Part shown: in pieces, positions 5,120 to 11,424 of the stretch | How the letters are laid out: each line of letters opens with the position of its first letter | Position numbering within the stretch: the stretch's first letter is position 1 | Source of the DNA: an uncultured Shinella sp. | GTDB taxonomy: Bacteria; Pseudomonadota; Alphaproteobacteria; Rhizobiales; Rhizobiaceae | Direction of reading: 5' to 3' | NCBI GenBank assembly: GCA_946481465.1 | Contig: CAMLOC010000024.1 | Span: forward strand, 1-13,914 | Length of the DNA: 13,914 nt | The notes under the pieces: generated by a model | Databases searched by the model: none | Told to the model about the DNA's origin: nothing | The model's input: only the letters and a program-made list of their open reading frames with translations | Translations under genes and position numbers: made by a program

Positions 5120-7102
5120 TTATTCGACCACCCTCAGAGGAAGGGCGGCCAGAATTCTCGATTGACGTTGTTGCTGATGCTCGGCCGGCTGCGGCTCCGC
5201 CTTGAGCGCTGCGGCGGTCTGCCCGCGATGGCGCACCGGACGGATTACGGTGGGCTCGGGCACGACTTCCACCGGCTTGCCGGTCTGCATCGCGGCGACC
5301 TGAGCCGCCGTAAGCAGGTCCTCGGCCTCGATACCCTCGCGGACCTTGCGCCGCTGCTCTGCGGTGAATTTCGCGGTCTTCTTCGCGCTCTCGGCGTCGA
5401 GGAAACCGGCATCCTCCCAGAGCTGCGCGCTGGCGAGGTATCGGCCCTCCATGTCGTAGAGGTGAATGTCCTTCGTCAGATCGTCCGGATCGAAGCGTAC
5501 GGTGATGCGCTGCCCATGCAGGCGGGTGCAGGCTTCCGAGTAGTAGCGGTTGCCGAAGAGCTGGATTTCGCCGGTCTGCTTGTTGACCATCTTCTGTTCG
5601 GCCGCGAGCAGCGCCATGCGGAGCTGCTCAGGCGTCGCCTTGCCGATCGGCGCGGTGGCGTAAGTCTCGTTGAAGACCTGGTCGAAGCTGCGCCCCTTGT
5701 AGTCGCGTCCTCTCCGGCCCAGCTTCGCGTTGTGCTTGGCGATCTGCTGCTCGACATGGGCAACGAAATCATCCCAGGGAATCTCGCGCTTGCCGTAGTT
5801 CTCCGGCTTCTTCGTCGGGTTGGGGCCGGTATAGGCGCCTGAGACAAAGGCGTGGCGCGCGATCCGGTTGGTAAGGTCCTTCCACGCCCGTTCGATCGGC
5901 TTCGACTGTCCATGATAGGGCAGCGCCCAGTGGTGCTGGATGCCGAGGCCGGTAATCAGGCCGACCGGGTCTTCGTCTTTCACCTTGAAACGGAAGCGGT
6001 TCTTGACGCCGCCGGTGATCCACTTCGAGGCGAAGCCACGGCCATTGTCGAGCACGCAATGCACGGGAATTCCGAACTTCTCGAACAGGTCGCCGAAGAC
6101 CAGGCGGACATGGTGTGCGCTCTCGGTCTCGCAAACGCGCCACGCGACCAGCTTGGAACTGCGCACGTCCTGAAGGCCGAGCAGAATCGGGCGGATCACC
6201 TTGCCGTCGCGCGAGATCACGCGAACGTCGAACTTGTGGCCGTCGATATTGACGCATTCCAGGGCGTGGAGGTGCTCGACGGTGCGGCGCTGGGCCGGAT
6301 ACGAGCGCCGCAGCGCCTCCGCTCCCTTGCGCAGCCGCGTGATGATGCGCGGGTCAACTTCCTTTTCGAGCCGGCGCCGAAAGGTCCGCTCCGAAGGAAT
6401 CGGGATGCACCGTTCCTTGGCGATGTCGGCCACGGATTCGTAGCACAGGGCCATCGGCGGTTCCTCGGGCCGCAGCCAGTCGCTGATAAACACGCGCCAC
6501 AGATCGGGATGAATCTCGGCTTCCACGCCGCCGCCCTTCCGGCGCGGCGCCAGCGCCGGCAGACGGTGCTGCGGAGCCACGCCCCGGATCAGCTTGAGCC
6601 AGTTCCACAAGGTGCCTGCGCTCAGGCTTCGCCGAGCGGCGATCTCCGCAACGGCCGACCCGCGATTCTCTCCCGATTGCTCGAGCATTTCGACTTCGCG
6701 AACGACGCCGAGACGCTTCTCGGCCTCAGCCTTCACCTTCGCGCTTTGATTTTCGTACCAGCGCCACGCATCCGCCTGCGGGTCAAAGGCTTCGGGCTTC
6801 GGCCGGTCGGCAGTGATGCCGCGTTCGGCCAGCGCGAGCCGTGCGGTGCCGGGCAGCAGCGAAACATGGTATTCGTTTCCGCCGCCGCGCTTCTTCGCGG
6901 GGCGCACGAGCAGCTCACCCGTCTTCCGATCGACGCGCAGGTCCCAGCGTTCCTCCCGCGCCCGTCGGTTGATCGAGCGCTTGTCACCGGGCAGGCCCGG
7001 AAGCGCCATTTCCGCCAGCTCTGCAGTAGTGAACCATTCGCGCGACTGCTCAGCGTGAGCCTGCCCGTCGAAGAAGGCATCATCTATCGCGCGCGTTGCC
7101 AT
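5120..7102 (-). CDS. MuA-like DDE transposase
   Basis: A 660-residue product, close to Mu A (663 aa). In order: a winged-helix end/enhancer-binding part (about 23-85, WFTTAELAEMALPGLPGDKRS); helical DNA-binding domains around 106-193, including the HTH LSAGTLWNWLKLIRGV and the LPALAPRRKGGG motif; the DDE catalytic core with D287 (NIDGHKFDV), D352 (VLDNGRGFASK) and E404 (QSKPIERAWKDL); a beta-barrel domain (about 510-560, QLFGNRYYSE to LYDMEGRYL); and a C-terminal region that in Mu contacts MuB and ClpX. It cuts and joins the phage ends during replicative transposition. The start at 7102 has a G-rich ribosome site and overlaps the preceding gene by 23 nt. All three catalytic residues are present, so it should be active. 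Confidence 0.96.
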   Translation of the reverse strand: MATRAIDDAFFDGQAHAEQSREWFTTAELAEMALPGLPGDKRSINRRAREERWDLRVDRKTGELLVRPAKKRGGGNEYHVSLLPGTARLALAERGITADRPKPEAFDPQADAWRWYENQSAKVKAEAEKRLGVVREVEMLEQSGENRGSAVAEIAARRSLSAGTLWNWLKLIRGVAPQHRLPALAPRRKGGGVEAEIHPDLWRVFISDWLRPEEPPMALCYESVADIAKERCIPIPSERTFRRRLEKEVDPRIITRLRKGAEALRRSYPAQRRTVEHLHALECVNIDGHKFDVRVISRDGKVIRPILLGLQDVRSSKLVAWRVCETESAHHVRLVFGDLFEKFGIPVHCVLDNGRGFASKWITGGVKNRFRFKVKDEDPVGLITGLGIQHHWALPYHGQSKPIERAWKDLTNRIARHAFVSGAYTGPNPTKKPENYGKREIPWDDFVAHVEQQIAKHNAKLGRRGRDYKGRSFDQVFNETYATAPIGKATPEQLRMALLAAEQKMVNKQTGEIQLFGNRYYSEACTRLHGQRITVRFDPDDLTKDIHLYDMEGRYLASAQLWEDAGFLDAESAKKTAKFTAEQRRKVREGIEAEDLLTAAQVAAMQTGKPVEVVPEPTVIRPVRHRGQTAAALKAEPQPAEHQQQRQSRILAALPLRVVE

Positions 7103-7565
7103 CCATTCCCCCCGTTCGAATTAGTGGTGCGGACCCCGCAATCCGCTTGCGCTCCTGCCTGAGCGCTTCGATCTGCCGATCGATGTGCCCGAGCCGGGCA
7201 GTGTGAACTTCCTCGCCGACCAGCAGCGCTGCCCCGATTTCCCGCATGAGCGGATCGAGCAGGTCGTGACGGCCGGATACCGCGACGAGCGCCATAAGCC
7301 GCGAAAACGGCACCTTGTGGCCCTCTCGCGCCGGGCTCGAATAGGCGTCGAGCATGGCCCGGCTCACGTCCTCGCCCAGCAGCACGCTCATTTCCGCCGC
7401 GATGACTTCGCGCGGGCGACCGGCGGCATGCTCGCTGTTCAGGATCGCCCCGACCGTGCGGCAGACCCGCTGCTCGATTCCGGCAAGCGCCGCTTCGCCC
7501 AGCGAGAGCTTGGGCGTCTCGAAATCAAAGCCGAGCTGGGCGGGGTGGACCTTGGCCTTAACCAT
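7080..7565 (-). CDS. Early protein with possible CII-like regulatory fold, directly upstream of muA
   Basis: A 161-residue product. The central segment (about 57-115: AEMSVLLGEDVSRAMLDAYSSPAREGHKVPFSRLMALVAVSGRHDLLDPL) recalls the phage CII/CP76-type layout of 'vs...ldaysspa...hkip..rl.al..vtg...lld', a helix-turn-helix-related region. I hold this only loosely. The C-terminal part (118-142) is a probable coiled coil (EVHTARLGHIDRQIEALRQERKRI), suggesting an oligomer. The ATG overlaps the upstream TAA (ATGGTTAA), and the end overlaps the transposase gene by 23 nt, so its translation is tied to that of MuA. Confidence 0.75.
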   Translation of the reverse strand: MVKAKVHPAQLGFDFETPKLSLGEAALAGIEQRVCRTVGAILNSEHAAGRPREVIAAEMSVLLGEDVSRAMLDAYSSPAREGHKVPFSRLMALVAVSGRHDLLDPLMREIGAALLVGEEVHTARLGHIDRQIEALRQERKRIAGSAPLIRTGGMDGNARDR

Positions 7566-7770
7566 TGCCCCTCGCCGCATGATAGTGCGTCGGCTCCAGC
7601 ACCGAACGCAGGCCGCTCGACCACCACCAGTGCCCGTCCGCCCAGCGCACCAGAGCGAACACTCCGCCTTGGAACACGAGCTGGAAACGCCCGTCCCGCG
7701 CGTCGTCGTCGATCGGCTGCAGGTAGATGTTGGCCGGGATGGTCGATGCCTTAGCCACGACCTGCTCCAT
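7558..7770 (-). CDS. Hypothetical Trp-rich early protein (70 aa)
   Basis: The product is beta-rich (NIYLQPIDDDARDGRFQLVFQGGVFALVRWADGHWWWSSG) with four Trp residues in a short span, and is probably a small soluble fold. Two starts are possible. ATG at 7770 overlaps the upstream gene by 20 nt and has GGAAG just upstream, rather close. ATG at 7800 would add ten residues but a 50-nt overlap. I prefer 7770. The TAA is inside the start of the next gene, so it is part of the coupled early operon. Family not recognised. Confidence 0.65.
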   Translation of the reverse strand: MEQVVAKASTIPANIYLQPIDDDARDGRFQLVFQGGVFALVRWADGHWWWSSGLRSVLEPTHYHAARGNG

Positions 7771-7966
7771 TCTTCCGGTCGCGCGCATCGCGAACGACAT
7801 CGTTCATCGCTCGGTCCCAGGCCGGCTTGACCTGGGCGTGGTAAAGCGCGCCGCGATCGCGGCAGGGCCGACAGGTCGAATAAGCCTCGGGGAACTGCTC
7901 GATCCGCTTGCTGATGAGCGCGGGCGTGCAGCCGGGGCACGGCGGTCCGAATTCCGGCTCAGCCAT
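7751..7966 (-). CDS. Small zinc-ribbon protein (71 aa)
   Basis: Two CxxC pairs, C10-P-G-C13 and C32-R-P-C35, are spaced by 18 residues, the pattern of a zinc ribbon. A charged helical tail follows (HAQVKPAWDRAMNDVVRDARDRK). GGAGAT lies about 9 nt before the ATG. It overlaps both neighbours. Such tiny zinc-ribbon proteins are common in phage early regions and may bind nucleic acid or a host protein; nothing more specific can be read from it. Confidence 0.72.
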   Translation of the reverse strand: MAEPEFGPPCPGCTPALISKRIEQFPEAYSTCRPCRDRGALYHAQVKPAWDRAMNDVVRDARDRKNGAGRG

Positions 7967-8081
7967 GACGCGCGATCTCCTGATCGTAAATCAGGACACT
8001 GCGGAGCCAGCGCCACACCATGCGCTCGTGCCGCCGGCTGTAGAGGCGGCGCGGCAGCCAAAGAAATACCCTGCGGCTCAT
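7959..8081 (-). CDS. 40-aa very basic peptide
   Basis: A short gene. The ATG overlaps the upstream TGA (ATGA) and the TGA overlaps the start of the zinc-ribbon gene. The product is rich in Arg and Trp (RRVFLWLPRRLYSRRHERMVWRWLR) with a short acidic patch near the end (YDQEI). Eleven of 40 residues are Arg. Coupled ends and the tight packing of the operon support a real gene, but an ORF this short may also be chance. A nucleic-acid or membrane-surface contact is plausible from charge only. Confidence 0.5.
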   Translation of the reverse strand: MSRRVFLWLPRRLYSRRHERMVWRWLRSVLIYDQEIARHG

Positions 8082-8317
8082 GCCGGCACCTCGGTATCGT
8101 CGTTCGCCCTGGCAAGGCGCGGGTTCTCTGAACGGCGCGGCAGGTCGACCAGCCTGATCGGCAGGACCGGCAGATGAACCACGCGGGTCGAGAGGGGCGG
8201 CTTATCGCCAAGCGCGATGGCAACCAGGCTGTCGGTCAGCTCGAAGGGGGCGGGCTTAAGATTGCCCCGGCAGCGCTTGCCCTCGTACTGGCGGCCGTTG
8301 TCGGACACGAGGCTCAC
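8078..8317 (-). CDS. Hypothetical early protein (79 aa), GTG start
   Basis: The start codon is GTG (8317), overlapping the upstream stop as GTGA. The product begins MSLVSDNGRQYEGKRCRGN and has a central hydrophobic-proline stretch (VVHLPVLPIRLVDLPRR). No known motif is visible. Its stop overlaps the start of the 40-aa gene. Likely a small early accessory protein. Confidence 0.65.
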   Translation of the reverse strand: MSLVSDNGRQYEGKRCRGNLKPAPFELTDSLVAIALGDKPPLSTRVVHLPVLPIRLVDLPRRSENPRLARANDDTEVPA

Positions 8318-8676
8318 TGCATCGCCTCCCGCGCTGCATCCGCCTTGGCGCGCGCTGCGCGCAGCCAGTTGCGGAGCGCTCCCGCAAATCCTGTCGTGCT
8401 ACTTGAGGCAATGCCGGCGATCCTTACTTTTGCCCCATCCCAGCGGTCGTTGATCCGCGATCCCACCTCCGCCTGCAGCATGGCGGCGAGCTTGGTCATC
8501 TCGGCCCGGTGGCGCGCGTGGAAGCCCGTCGGATCGTCCTGGTACGTGCCTGCAGCCTGCTCGGCCTGGGCGAGCATCGCCTCGATCCGGGCGATAAGAG
8601 CGGGAAGATCATCGACCTTGTAGCGGAAACGCGTCGGCGCGCCGCCAGTGATCTTTTTGCCGGCAAGATTGGTCAT
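8314..8676 (-). CDS. Hypothetical early protein with helical region (120 aa)
   Basis: I chose ATG 8676, 5 nt after the preceding stop; a start at 8712 in the same frame would overlap that gene by 31 nt. Residues about 20-80 are predicted helical (DDLPALIARIEAMLAQAEQAAG, RAEMTKLAAMLQAEVGSRI). A Ser/Thr/Gly segment (GIASSSTTGFAG) and a basic C-terminal helix (NWLRAARAKADAAREAM) follow. No signal peptide or membrane span. Family not recognised. Confidence 0.68.
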   Translation of the reverse strand: MTNLAGKKITGGAPTRFRYKVDDLPALIARIEAMLAQAEQAAGTYQDDPTGFHARHRAEMTKLAAMLQAEVGSRINDRWDGAKVRIAGIASSSTTGFAGALRNWLRAARAKADAAREAMQ

Positions 8677-8681
8677 CGGGT

Positions 8682-8924
8682 TCAGTCCCTCATCATCCAG
8701 CGCGCGTCCCATTCGCGGAAATCCTCGGGTGCGCCGTCCATCGGTTCGAAATCGGAATCGGATTGCTGTTCGGGCGCCCGCGTGCCGCAGGCCCGACGCC
8801 GGGCACGAGCACGATCGCGCAGCAGCTGCTCCGCCTCCCTCGGCGTGCAGCCCAGCTCCTGCGCGAGGAGGAATGCCTCGCGGTGCGCACGGTACTGTTC
8901 GGCGAGAGAGGCGTACTTGGCCAT
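8682..8924 (-). CDS. Hypothetical early protein (80 aa)
   Basis: The ATG at 8924 shares one base with the upstream stop (TGATG); a GTG one codon earlier is an equally coupled alternative. The N-terminal half is a helical hairpin that could be HTH-like (EAFLLAQELGCTPREAEQLLRDRAR), followed by an Arg-rich patch and an acidic, Trp-containing tail (DFREWDARWMMRD). The basic middle and acidic tail suggest a nucleic-acid-related or mimic role, but this is speculation. Confidence 0.65.
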   Translation of the reverse strand: MAKYASLAEQYRAHREAFLLAQELGCTPREAEQLLRDRARARRRACGTRAPEQQSDSDFEPMDGAPEDFREWDARWMMRD

Positions 8925-9241
8925 CACGCGTGCCCCACGCCCTCGGAAACCGCGTCGGTGCTGTTGCTACTCCAGTCGGTTACGAAGGACTCGCAGGCGC
9001 CGATCAGCTCGTTGAGGAGCCAGATTTCGCCTTGCCAGGCGTCACCGTCCTTCGCCGCCAGCCCGTCGCGTTCGATCCGGGCCGTGGCGATGAGCGCCTG
9101 CACCAGCTGGACGGTCGGGTCCTGGGTGCCGAACGGATGCCCAGGCAGTCCGTCGCCCTCGCGGGCGTAGCGCAGCAGCTCGGCCACCGCGTCGCTGGCG
9201 CAGCTGGCGGCAGTCACCACCGTTTTGGAATCGTGAGGCAT
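8924..9241 (-). CDS. Hypothetical early protein (105 aa)
   Basis: The start ATG overlaps the previous stop as TGATG. The product is acidic and mostly helical (SDAVAELLRYAREGDGLPGH, VQLVQALIATARIERDGLAAKDG, WQGEIWLLNELIGACESFV). No catalytic motif, Cys cluster or membrane segment. It sits in the run of small genes upstream of the transposase. Family not recognised. Confidence 0.67.
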   Translation of the reverse strand: MPHDSKTVVTAASCASDAVAELLRYAREGDGLPGHPFGTQDPTVQLVQALIATARIERDGLAAKDGDAWQGEIWLLNELIGACESFVTDWSSNSTDAVSEGVGHA

Positions 9242-9405
9242 CAGATCAGTCCTCCCTTTCGATCGAAACCGGCCCGCCGCAGCGCCTCGCGCTGGCGAAT
9301 GCGCTGGATGGCCTGCATCCGCTGCAGTCCGCTCGCCGCCATCTCGGCCGCGATCGCGTGCTCGGCGGGCACGTTGAAGCTCATGTGGATGGCTGCGAGC
9401 GACAT
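9241..9405 (-). CDS. Hypothetical small helical early protein (54 aa)
   Basis: The ATG overlaps the preceding stop as TGATG and its own TGA overlaps the next ATG in the same way. The product is Ala- and Met-rich, then strongly basic near the C-terminus (QRMQAIQRIRQREALRRAGFDRK), probably one amphipathic helix. The upstream in-frame extension to 9681 runs through the next gene in a wrong frame and is not used. Real because of the double coupling; function unknown. Confidence 0.62.
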   Translation of the reverse strand: MSLAAIHMSFNVPAEHAIAAEMAASGLQRMQAIQRIRQREALRRAGFDRKGGLI

Positions 9406-9701
9406 CAGCGCCTCCACTTCCGCCGTCGCACGCCCGCGCCGCCACGGCGCGGGCACAGCGCCACGAGCTGGGCGAGCCGGTCGTTGTTGACCACACCGTC
9501 CGTAAGCCGCAGCCAGTTCCATATCGAACTGACGCTGACCCCGAACATTCCCGACGCGCTGAAGACCGCCGCATGCACGGTCCAACCGCACCCCCACTGC
9601 GCGCGGACAAATTCCAAAACAGCATGGCGGCGCGCTGCCTCGTCCTGTGCGTGCAGCGGTTGGCGGCAGAACCATGCCCATCCGGCCGGAACCTCACGCA
9701 T
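9405..9701 (-). CDS. Stand-alone MuA I-gamma-like DNA-binding protein (98 aa)
   Basis: The whole protein resembles the DNA-binding region of the MuA in this window (its residues about 111-193). Shared features in order: an aromatic start (GWAWF versus AWRWY), a helix with paired basic residues (DEAARRHAVLEFV versus AEAEKRLGVVREV), the HTH (VSVSSIWNWLRLTDGV versus LSAGTLWNWLKLIRGV), a conserved RL about nine residues later, and a terminal PRR..G-G-V (CPRRGGAGV versus APRRKGGGV). It stops where MuA enters its catalytic half, so it has no DDE core. It may bind phage ends or compete with the transposase. The ATG overlaps the parB-like stop by 8 nt. Confidence 0.75.
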   Translation of the reverse strand: MREVPAGWAWFCRQPLHAQDEAARRHAVLEFVRAQWGCGWTVHAAVFSASGMFGVSVSSIWNWLRLTDGVVNNDRLAQLVALCPRRGGAGVRRRKWRR

Positions 9702-10752
9702 CACCGTCCTCCAGCGCGTCAGCGCCGCCAAGGCTGGCGATCTGGGCGTCGATTGCGTCGCGCACCGCCAGCAACGCCGAGGGCTTGATCGTCTGGGCGA
9801 GCGACGGCGCCCAGCTCCGCCACACCGAAGGTGTCAGCCTGTTGAGGTTGCTCGCCGCACGGGTCAGGTACTTGGTCTGCCCCTCTTGCTGATCGGCGGA
9901 CCGGCCGCCCCTGCTGGGCATCGCTCCGAGCGCTACCAGCGCCTGATCCAGCGTCGTCGCCTCCGGATTGGTGGCGAACCATTCCAGCGCTGCCGCCCGA
10001 AGCTCGGTCGTTTCCCCGGCGAGCTTGGCCAGCGCGTCTTGATTGTCGGCGATCGGGTGATTCTTGATCGCATCGACCAATGCGCGATGCGGCACCACGA
10101 GATTGCGCTGAATGCGCATAGCGCGCTGCACCTTCTTCTCGCTGAGCCCGCAGGCGTCGGCGACTTCAGCCTTCCAGCCGTAAGCGATGGACAAGTTGTC
10201 CATCGCTGCCTGCGCCTCTGCGTCAGCCTGTGCGATCTGATCCTGGGCTCGCTCCGGCGCAGCAAAGTCGACCTCGCCACCAGCGCGGTGCGACTTGCCC
10301 CGCGCTGCCCGCGCCTTCCCGGCGATCTGCTGCTGGCTAAGTCCCCCGTGTTGCTCCGCCACTCGCGCCTGCGCCGCCTCAGCTATCGCCGCCACGAACA
10401 TAGCGTTCTCCAGCGCCGTCATCTCACGACGGTCGGCATTCTCCGAAGCCTGCGCCCGACGCAGTTGCTCCTTCGTCCCGGTTAAAACGCGCGCCTCGAC
10501 CGGCCGCCCGAGCAGTCGGCACGCTTCCAGCCGATGAAGGCCAGCGACCAGCCGCCAGGGCTGCTTGGCCTTGTTGCCTGCCCGCGTGATCCGGATCGGC
10601 TCGCCCTGACCGTCCTTCTCGATCAGGCGAGCCAGACCTTCGGCCTTCAACGGGAAGAACTGCCCAATTCGGCCCGGCATGTCCGGATCGATCAGCGCTA
10701 CATCAATTGAGAGAATTTCGCCCACGACTTGGGGGGAACCGGAAACGCTCAT
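9694..10752 (-). CDS. ParB-like nuclease-domain / DNA-binding protein
   Basis: A 352-residue product. An N-terminal ParB-type domain (about 10-120) holds the GLHRLEAC box (71-78) and the downstream ENADRREMTALENAMFV block. It is followed by a second helical part with a likely HTH (ACGLSEKKVQRAMRIQRNL) and an Ala-rich C-terminus. ParB/sulfiredoxin-fold proteins without a ParA partner are frequent in early regions of Mu-like prophages. No parA is seen here, so plasmid-type partition is unlikely; DNA binding, NTPase or regulatory activity is possible. The ATG at 10752 lies 16 nt after the previous stop, with AAGGG upstream. A longer in-frame extension covers the preceding gene and is rejected. 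Confidence 0.85.
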   Translation of the reverse strand: MSVSGSPQVVGEILSIDVALIDPDMPGRIGQFFPLKAEGLARLIEKDGQGEPIRITRAGNKAKQPWRLVAGLHRLEACRLLGRPVEARVLTGTKEQLRRAQASENADRREMTALENAMFVAAIAEAAQARVAEQHGGLSQQQIAGKARAARGKSHRAGGEVDFAAPERAQDQIAQADAEAQAAMDNLSIAYGWKAEVADACGLSEKKVQRAMRIQRNLVVPHRALVDAIKNHPIADNQDALAKLAGETTELRAAALEWFATNPEATTLDQALVALGAMPSRGGRSADQQEGQTKYLTRAASNLNRLTPSVWRSWAPSLAQTIKPSALLAVRDAIDAQIASLGGADALEDGDA

Positions 10753-10768
10753 GTCTGAATGGAGCCCT

Positions 10769-11167
10769 TCACTTAGACTTGGACGCCCCCGGCTCGGCCG
10801 GGTTAGCGTTGGGGTTGTTGAAATTGTTGGAGAATCGCCCGTGCCCAAGCCCGTCGAGCAGCGCCTCCAGGAACTGGAGGACAAGGTCCATGCCCTGCAG
10901 CAGCTCCTGCTCTCCCATGTCCTGGCCTTCGATGCTGTCGACCGGCTCGCTACCGATGCGGCATTCGACATCGCGGGGAAGCAGATCGATGCTGCGGTCG
11001 CTAATGGTCGAGGCGGGGCGGCGGTTCGGCTCAAACTGCTGATCGAGTCGATCGAGGGATGCCGCGATTGACGCGTGAGCGTCGCACAGCGCCCGGCGCA
11101 GCTTCATTCTCCGCACAACAGCTCTCGCCGCCTCGGCGCTCATAAAGCCCGCATCGTCGATGCTCAT
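10769..11167 (-). CDS. Hypothetical early protein after ner (132 aa)
   Basis: The ATG overlaps the ner stop (ATGA) and GGAGCAGG gives a ribosome site. The N-terminal part is helical and basic (AEAARAVVRRMKLRRALCDAHASIAASLDRL). The middle (LQGMDLVLQFLEALLDGLG) is a hydrophobic helix, and the C-terminus is Asn/Pro-rich and disordered (FSNNFNNPNANPAEP). Being the second early gene it should be among the first expressed after derepression. Family not recognised. Confidence 0.7.
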   Translation of the reverse strand: MSIDDAGFMSAEAARAVVRRMKLRRALCDAHASIAASLDRLDQQFEPNRRPASTISDRSIDLLPRDVECRIGSEPVDSIEGQDMGEQELLQGMDLVLQFLEALLDGLGHGRFSNNFNNPNANPAEPGASKSK

Positions 11168-11424
11168 TTGCCTGCTCCAGTTATTCGGTGCGAGCGCCCG
11201 CGTTTTCGGTTACAGTCCGAAAGTTCGGATTGCCTGTGTAAGGACCTCGACTTGTTCAGAACGTCACTGATCGCAGCTTTGACACGAGCGTTGGGGCGCC
11301 CCCGTAGCACGTCATTCACCGACTTTCTGGGGAGGCCATACGCGCGCTCGAACGCCGCCACGCTGCCGAAGGCTATCCTTATCTGTGCTGCCACCAGTTC
11401 CCGGTGCGTGGTGTCGATATCCAT
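11164..11424 (-). CDS. ner: Ner-like early negative regulator
   Basis: An 86-residue basic product. Residues about 10-58 (ELVAAQIRIAFGSVAAFERAYGLPRKSVNDVLRGRPNARVKAAISDVL) form a lambda-repressor-like HTH close to Ner of Mu and to Nlp/SfsB. In Mu, Ner binds between the divergent promoters and lowers both early and repressor transcription. Here it is likewise the first gene of the leftward operon, divergent from the repressor. The ATG at 11424 lacks a clear ribosome site. A GTG at 11394 with GGGA upstream is the alternative; an extension to 11484 would run through the operators. The last 28 residues are polar and basic, and their coding sequence contains a perfect operator-like palindrome. Confidence 0.82.
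   Translation of the reverse strand: MDIDTTHRELVAAQIRIAFGSVAAFERAYGLPRKSVNDVLRGRPNARVKAAISDVLNKSRSLHRQSELSDCNRKRGRSHRITGAGK
11216..11229. promoter_or_regulatory. Perfect operator-like palindrome TCCGAA-AG-TTCGGA
   Basis: A 6-bp inverted repeat with a 2-bp spacer lies inside the 3' end of ner. The same half-site recurs three times around the divergent promoters about 210-280 bp away. This suggests a distal binding site for the repressor or Ner that could allow looping. Confidence 0.5.

Noticed and set aside
4057..5205. 382-codon plus-strand open frame opposite muB
   Set aside because: It is the antisense shadow of muB in GC-rich DNA; it has no family motif or ribosome site, and muB on the other strand has Walker motifs.
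5852..7162. 436-codon plus-strand open frame opposite muA
   Set aside because: Shadow of the DDE transposase; its Arg/Ala/Leu-rich composition is typical of antisense frames.
10753..11034. N-terminal extension of the ParB-like protein
   Set aside because: The extra residues are Ser/Arg-rich, lie opposite no motif and read through the preceding gene in another frame.
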